Of a stretch of DNA of 8,088 nucleotides, positions 6,691 to 8,088 are shown in pieces (the stretch's first letter is position 1; each line of letters starts with the position of its first letter). A program made the translations under genes and the position numbers. Source of the stretch: Clostridiales bacterium (GTDB lineage: Bacteria; Bacillota; Clostridia; UBA1381); the NCBI GenBank assembly GCA_003453455.1, contig DMLG01000042.1, forward strand, positions 1 to 8,088, in the 5' to 3' direction. The notes below the pieces were generated by a model. It saw only the letters and a program-made list of their open reading frames with translations. It did not search any database and was not told the origin of the DNA.

Positions 6691-7156
6691 TTTTATGACC
6701 GTCCTTATCAAAAAATAAGAGATATACCATCAAAAACACAGTACCTATGGTAATACAAATATCCGCCACATTAAATACGGGGAATTTTATAAATGATGTT
6801 TCGATAAAATCAACTACAAACCCTCTTAATATTCTGTCGATTGCATTCCCCAAGGCGCCCGCAAATAAAAGCGTAAGCGCAAACTTTAAAAGTGGGTGCG
6901 ATGGCTTTTTAAAATACCAGAAAAGCAGAACAAGGATGCAAAAAATTATAGAAATAATTCCCAAAACCAGAGTTTTGTCTGAAAACATACTAAATGCTGC
7001 ACCCGTATTTTTGACATATATAAAGTTTAAAATATGCGGTATTATTACCACGCTATCCGATTGTGACAAGTTCCGGCAAACAAGGAATTTCACAATTTGG
7101 TCTGCCAGTATAAGCACGCTCCCAAGAGCCGCCCATTTTCTATCTTCTAAACGCAT
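6671..7156 (-). CDS. lspA: Lipoprotein signal peptidase (signal peptidase II)
   Basis: A 161-residue inner-membrane aspartic protease that removes the signal peptide from diacylglyceryl-modified prolipoproteins. Numbered from the ATG at 7156, four membrane segments lie near 8-27, 62-82, 89-109 and 133-149. Conserved motifs are ILADQIVK (Asp19), YVKNTGAAFSMF (47-58), GNAIDR (Asp107), FVVDF (Asp116) and FNVADICITIG (Asp132); Asp116 and Asp132 match the dyad seen in the solved Pseudomonas enzyme. The frame opens earlier at an ATG at 7195, but nothing like a ribosome binding site precedes it, and the extra 13 residues are unlike family N-termini. AAAGGA (7168-7173) lies 11 nt before 7156. It follows the ileS terminator and heads the overlapping envelope gene run. 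Identity is certain, the start less so. Confidence 0.95.
   Translation of the reverse strand: MRLEDRKWAALGSVLILADQIVKFLVCRNLSQSDSVVIIPHILNFIYVKNTGAAFSMFSDKTLVLGIISIIFCILVLLFWYFKKPSHPLLKFALTLLFAGALGNAIDRILRGFVVDFIETSFIKFPVFNVADICITIGTVFLMVYLLFFDKDGHKNGETVN
6701..6706 (-). promoter_or_regulatory. Ribosome binding site that sets the rluD start
   Basis: AAGGAC on the minus strand within the end of lspA, 10 nt before the ATG at 6690. The longer reading from TTG at 6711 has no such site before it. Confidence 0.65.
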
Positions 7157-7167
7157 TATATGCATTA

Positions 7168-7173
7168 TCCTTT
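7168..7173 (-). promoter_or_regulatory. Ribosome binding site that sets the lspA start
   Basis: AAAGGA on the minus strand, 11 nt before the ATG at 7156. It sits inside the coding part of the longer reading from 7195 and is 2 nt from an ATG at 7165, so 7156 is the only well-spaced start. Confidence 0.6.
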
Positions 7174-7193
7174 CTATTTTTTCTAACGCTTCC

Positions 7194-7222
7194 ATTTTAT
7201 CATAAATAAATAAAAAAGAAAA
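7194..7222 (-). promoter_or_regulatory. Candidate extended -10 promoter for lspA and the genes after it
   Basis: On the minus strand, TG (7201-7202), one base, then TAAAAT (7194-7199) forms an extended -10. The -35 position 17 nt upstream reads TTTTCT (7217-7222), a weak 3-of-6 match, which extended -10 promoters tolerate. Transcription would begin near 7187, downstream of the ATG at 7195 and upstream of the site for 7156. The -35 lies in the distal arm of the ileS terminator. Something must restart transcription here unless the terminator leaks. Confidence 0.45.
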
Positions 7223-7245
7223 GGCTTTTATTACCTTTTCTTTTT
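7213..7245 (-). terminator. Intrinsic terminator of ileS
   Basis: A perfect 12-bp inverted repeat pairs 7213-7224 with 7234-7245 around a 9-nt loop, starting 12 nt after the ileS stop codon. On the minus strand the stem ends CCTTTTCTTTTT and runs into a T-rich stretch, as expected for a rho-independent terminator. The stem is A/T-rich with three G-C pairs, so it may be only partly efficient. The plus strand also ends in a T-run, but no plus-strand gene approaches it. Confidence 0.8.
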
Positions 7246-7257
7246 AAAATTTTTGTG

Positions 7258-8088
7258 TTACTTTGTAAGTTTTTTTACACAGTCTGCACAAATTCCGTCA
7301 AAACCGTCTATTGTGCCTACTGTTTCCGACCTCACCCAGCATCTGCCACACTTTTCATATTTGCTCGGCACCACCTGTACCTTTACAGTGTCGCCTGAGA
7401 ATACTTCTCCTGCATTTTCTGCTTTATCGACAAATGCTTTTGATGTTATAAATATTTCTGCCAAATCCTTTTCATTGTCTTTAAGGAAATCATACATCTC
7501 ACCGCCGGCATAAACGGTAACTTCTGCGTCTAACGATTTACCTATGATTTTCTCGTTTCTTGCAGGCTCCAATGCGCGGTTTACATCATTTCTTACTGCG
7601 ATAAGTTTATCCCATTTTTCCGAAAGCTTGGCATTTTCATACTTTTCGTTTGCTTTCGGCATACGGTTTAACATAACGCTCTCTCTGTCATCTTCCTTAA
7701 AATGAGGCATAAATGCCCATATTTCTTCTGCGGTAAACGCAAGAACAGGTGCAAGCAGTTTTACTAATGAGTCAAGAATAATGAACATTGCGCTCTGTGC
7801 TGAGCGGCGTTCTTTTGAGTCGGGCTTTTCGGTGTAAAGCCTTGACTTCAAAATATCAAGATAGAAATTACTCATATCAACTATGCAGAAATTCAAAATT
7901 CCTGAATAGAAAGTATGGAATTCATATTCCTCATATGATTTTACGGAATTTTTGACAACATCATTAAGCTTCATAAGCGCCCATTTGTCAATTTCCAAAA
8001 GCTCATCATATCCTATCATATCGGTATTTGGGTCAAAATCGTTGATATTTGAAAGAATATACCTTGCAGTATTTCTTATTTTTCTATA
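7258..8088 (-). CDS. ileS: Isoleucine--tRNA ligase, C-terminal part (cut by window edge)
   Basis: The last 276 codons of ileS; the frame stays open to the right edge, so the gene extends beyond it. The enzyme charges tRNA-Ile in the cytoplasm. The visible part opens with YRKIRNTARYIL and NDFDP, the start of the anticodon-binding helical domain that follows the catalytic core. It continues with SLVKLLAPVLAFTAEEIW and the NDVNRALEPARNEKIIGKSLDA stretch typical of bacterial IleS. It ends in a zinc ribbon: CGRCWV and ICADC give four cysteines at visible residues 247, 250, 267 and 270. The HIGH and KMSKS motifs and any T-box leader would lie outside the window. The Met at 8019 is internal, not the start. 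The gene is followed by a terminator. Confidence 0.98.
   Translation of the reverse strand, partial: YRKIRNTARYILSNINDFDPNTDMIGYDELLEIDKWALMKLNDVVKNSVKSYEEYEFHTFYSGILNFCIVDMSNFYLDILKSRLYTEKPDSKERRSAQSAMFIILDSLVKLLAPVLAFTAEEIWAFMPHFKEDDRESVMLNRMPKANEKYENAKLSEKWDKLIAVRNDVNRALEPARNEKIIGKSLDAEVTVYAGGEMYDFLKDNEKDLAEIFITSKAFVDKAENAGEVFSGDTVKVQVVPSKYEKCGRCWVRSETVGTIDGFDGICADCVKKLTK

Noticed and set aside
7157..7195. Longer lspA starting at the ATG at 7195
   Set aside because: No ribosome binding site precedes it, the codon overlaps a candidate -10 box, and the added 13 residues are unlike LspA N-termini.

Overview
The window looks like ordinary chromosome from a low-GC Bacillota, most likely Clostridia (GC about 40 %, judged by eye). 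Support for this comes from strong AGGAGG-type ribosome binding sites, a Rex repressor, a DUF1934/YwiB protein, an S41 protease with a C-terminal peptidoglycan-binding-like domain, and the ileS-lspA-rluD order. The genus cannot be told from the sequence. Every gene lies on the minus strand, so transcription runs from high to low coordinates. No tRNA, rRNA, IS element, CRISPR array or prophage gene was seen, and no gap between genes exceeds about 100 bases.

Region by region, in transcription order: (1) 8088-7258, the 3' part of isoleucyl-tRNA synthetase (ileS), closed by a 12-bp intrinsic terminator at 7213-7245. (2) 7156-2057, a compact run of six genes, each overlapping the next by 1 to 20 nt: lspA (lipoprotein signal peptidase), an RluD-type pseudouridine synthase, ddl (D-Ala-D-Ala ligase), murI (glutamate racemase), a DUF1934 protein and a secreted S41 C-terminal processing protease. 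A candidate extended -10 promoter sits in the ileS-lspA gap. (3) 2018-229, glyA (serine hydroxymethyltransferase) followed after 11 nt by a ClbS/DfsB-like protein; a candidate promoter lies in the end of the protease gene. (4) 146-1, the first 48 codons of rex, the NADH/NAD+-sensing repressor, cut by the window edge and preceded by a consensus promoter.

The theme of the middle run is the cell envelope. Ddl and MurI supply the D-Ala-D-Ala and D-Glu of the peptidoglycan stem peptide, LspA matures lipoproteins, and the S41 protease acts outside the membrane with a wall-binding-like domain. The DUF1934 protein has no assigned function and sits between the racemase and the protease. GlyA provides glycine and one-carbon units.

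Several of the longest-ORF starts look wrong. Ribosome binding sites favour later starts for lspA, rluD, murI, DUF1934 and the S41 protease, and rex, ddl and DUF1934 appear to start at TTG. I see no new multi-gene system here. The points most worth checking are the Asn-to-Gly change at the first catalytic motif of MurI, two mutually exclusive hairpins at the murI/DUF1934 junction, the ClbS-like gene attached to glyA, and the terminator-promoter switch between ileS and lspA.
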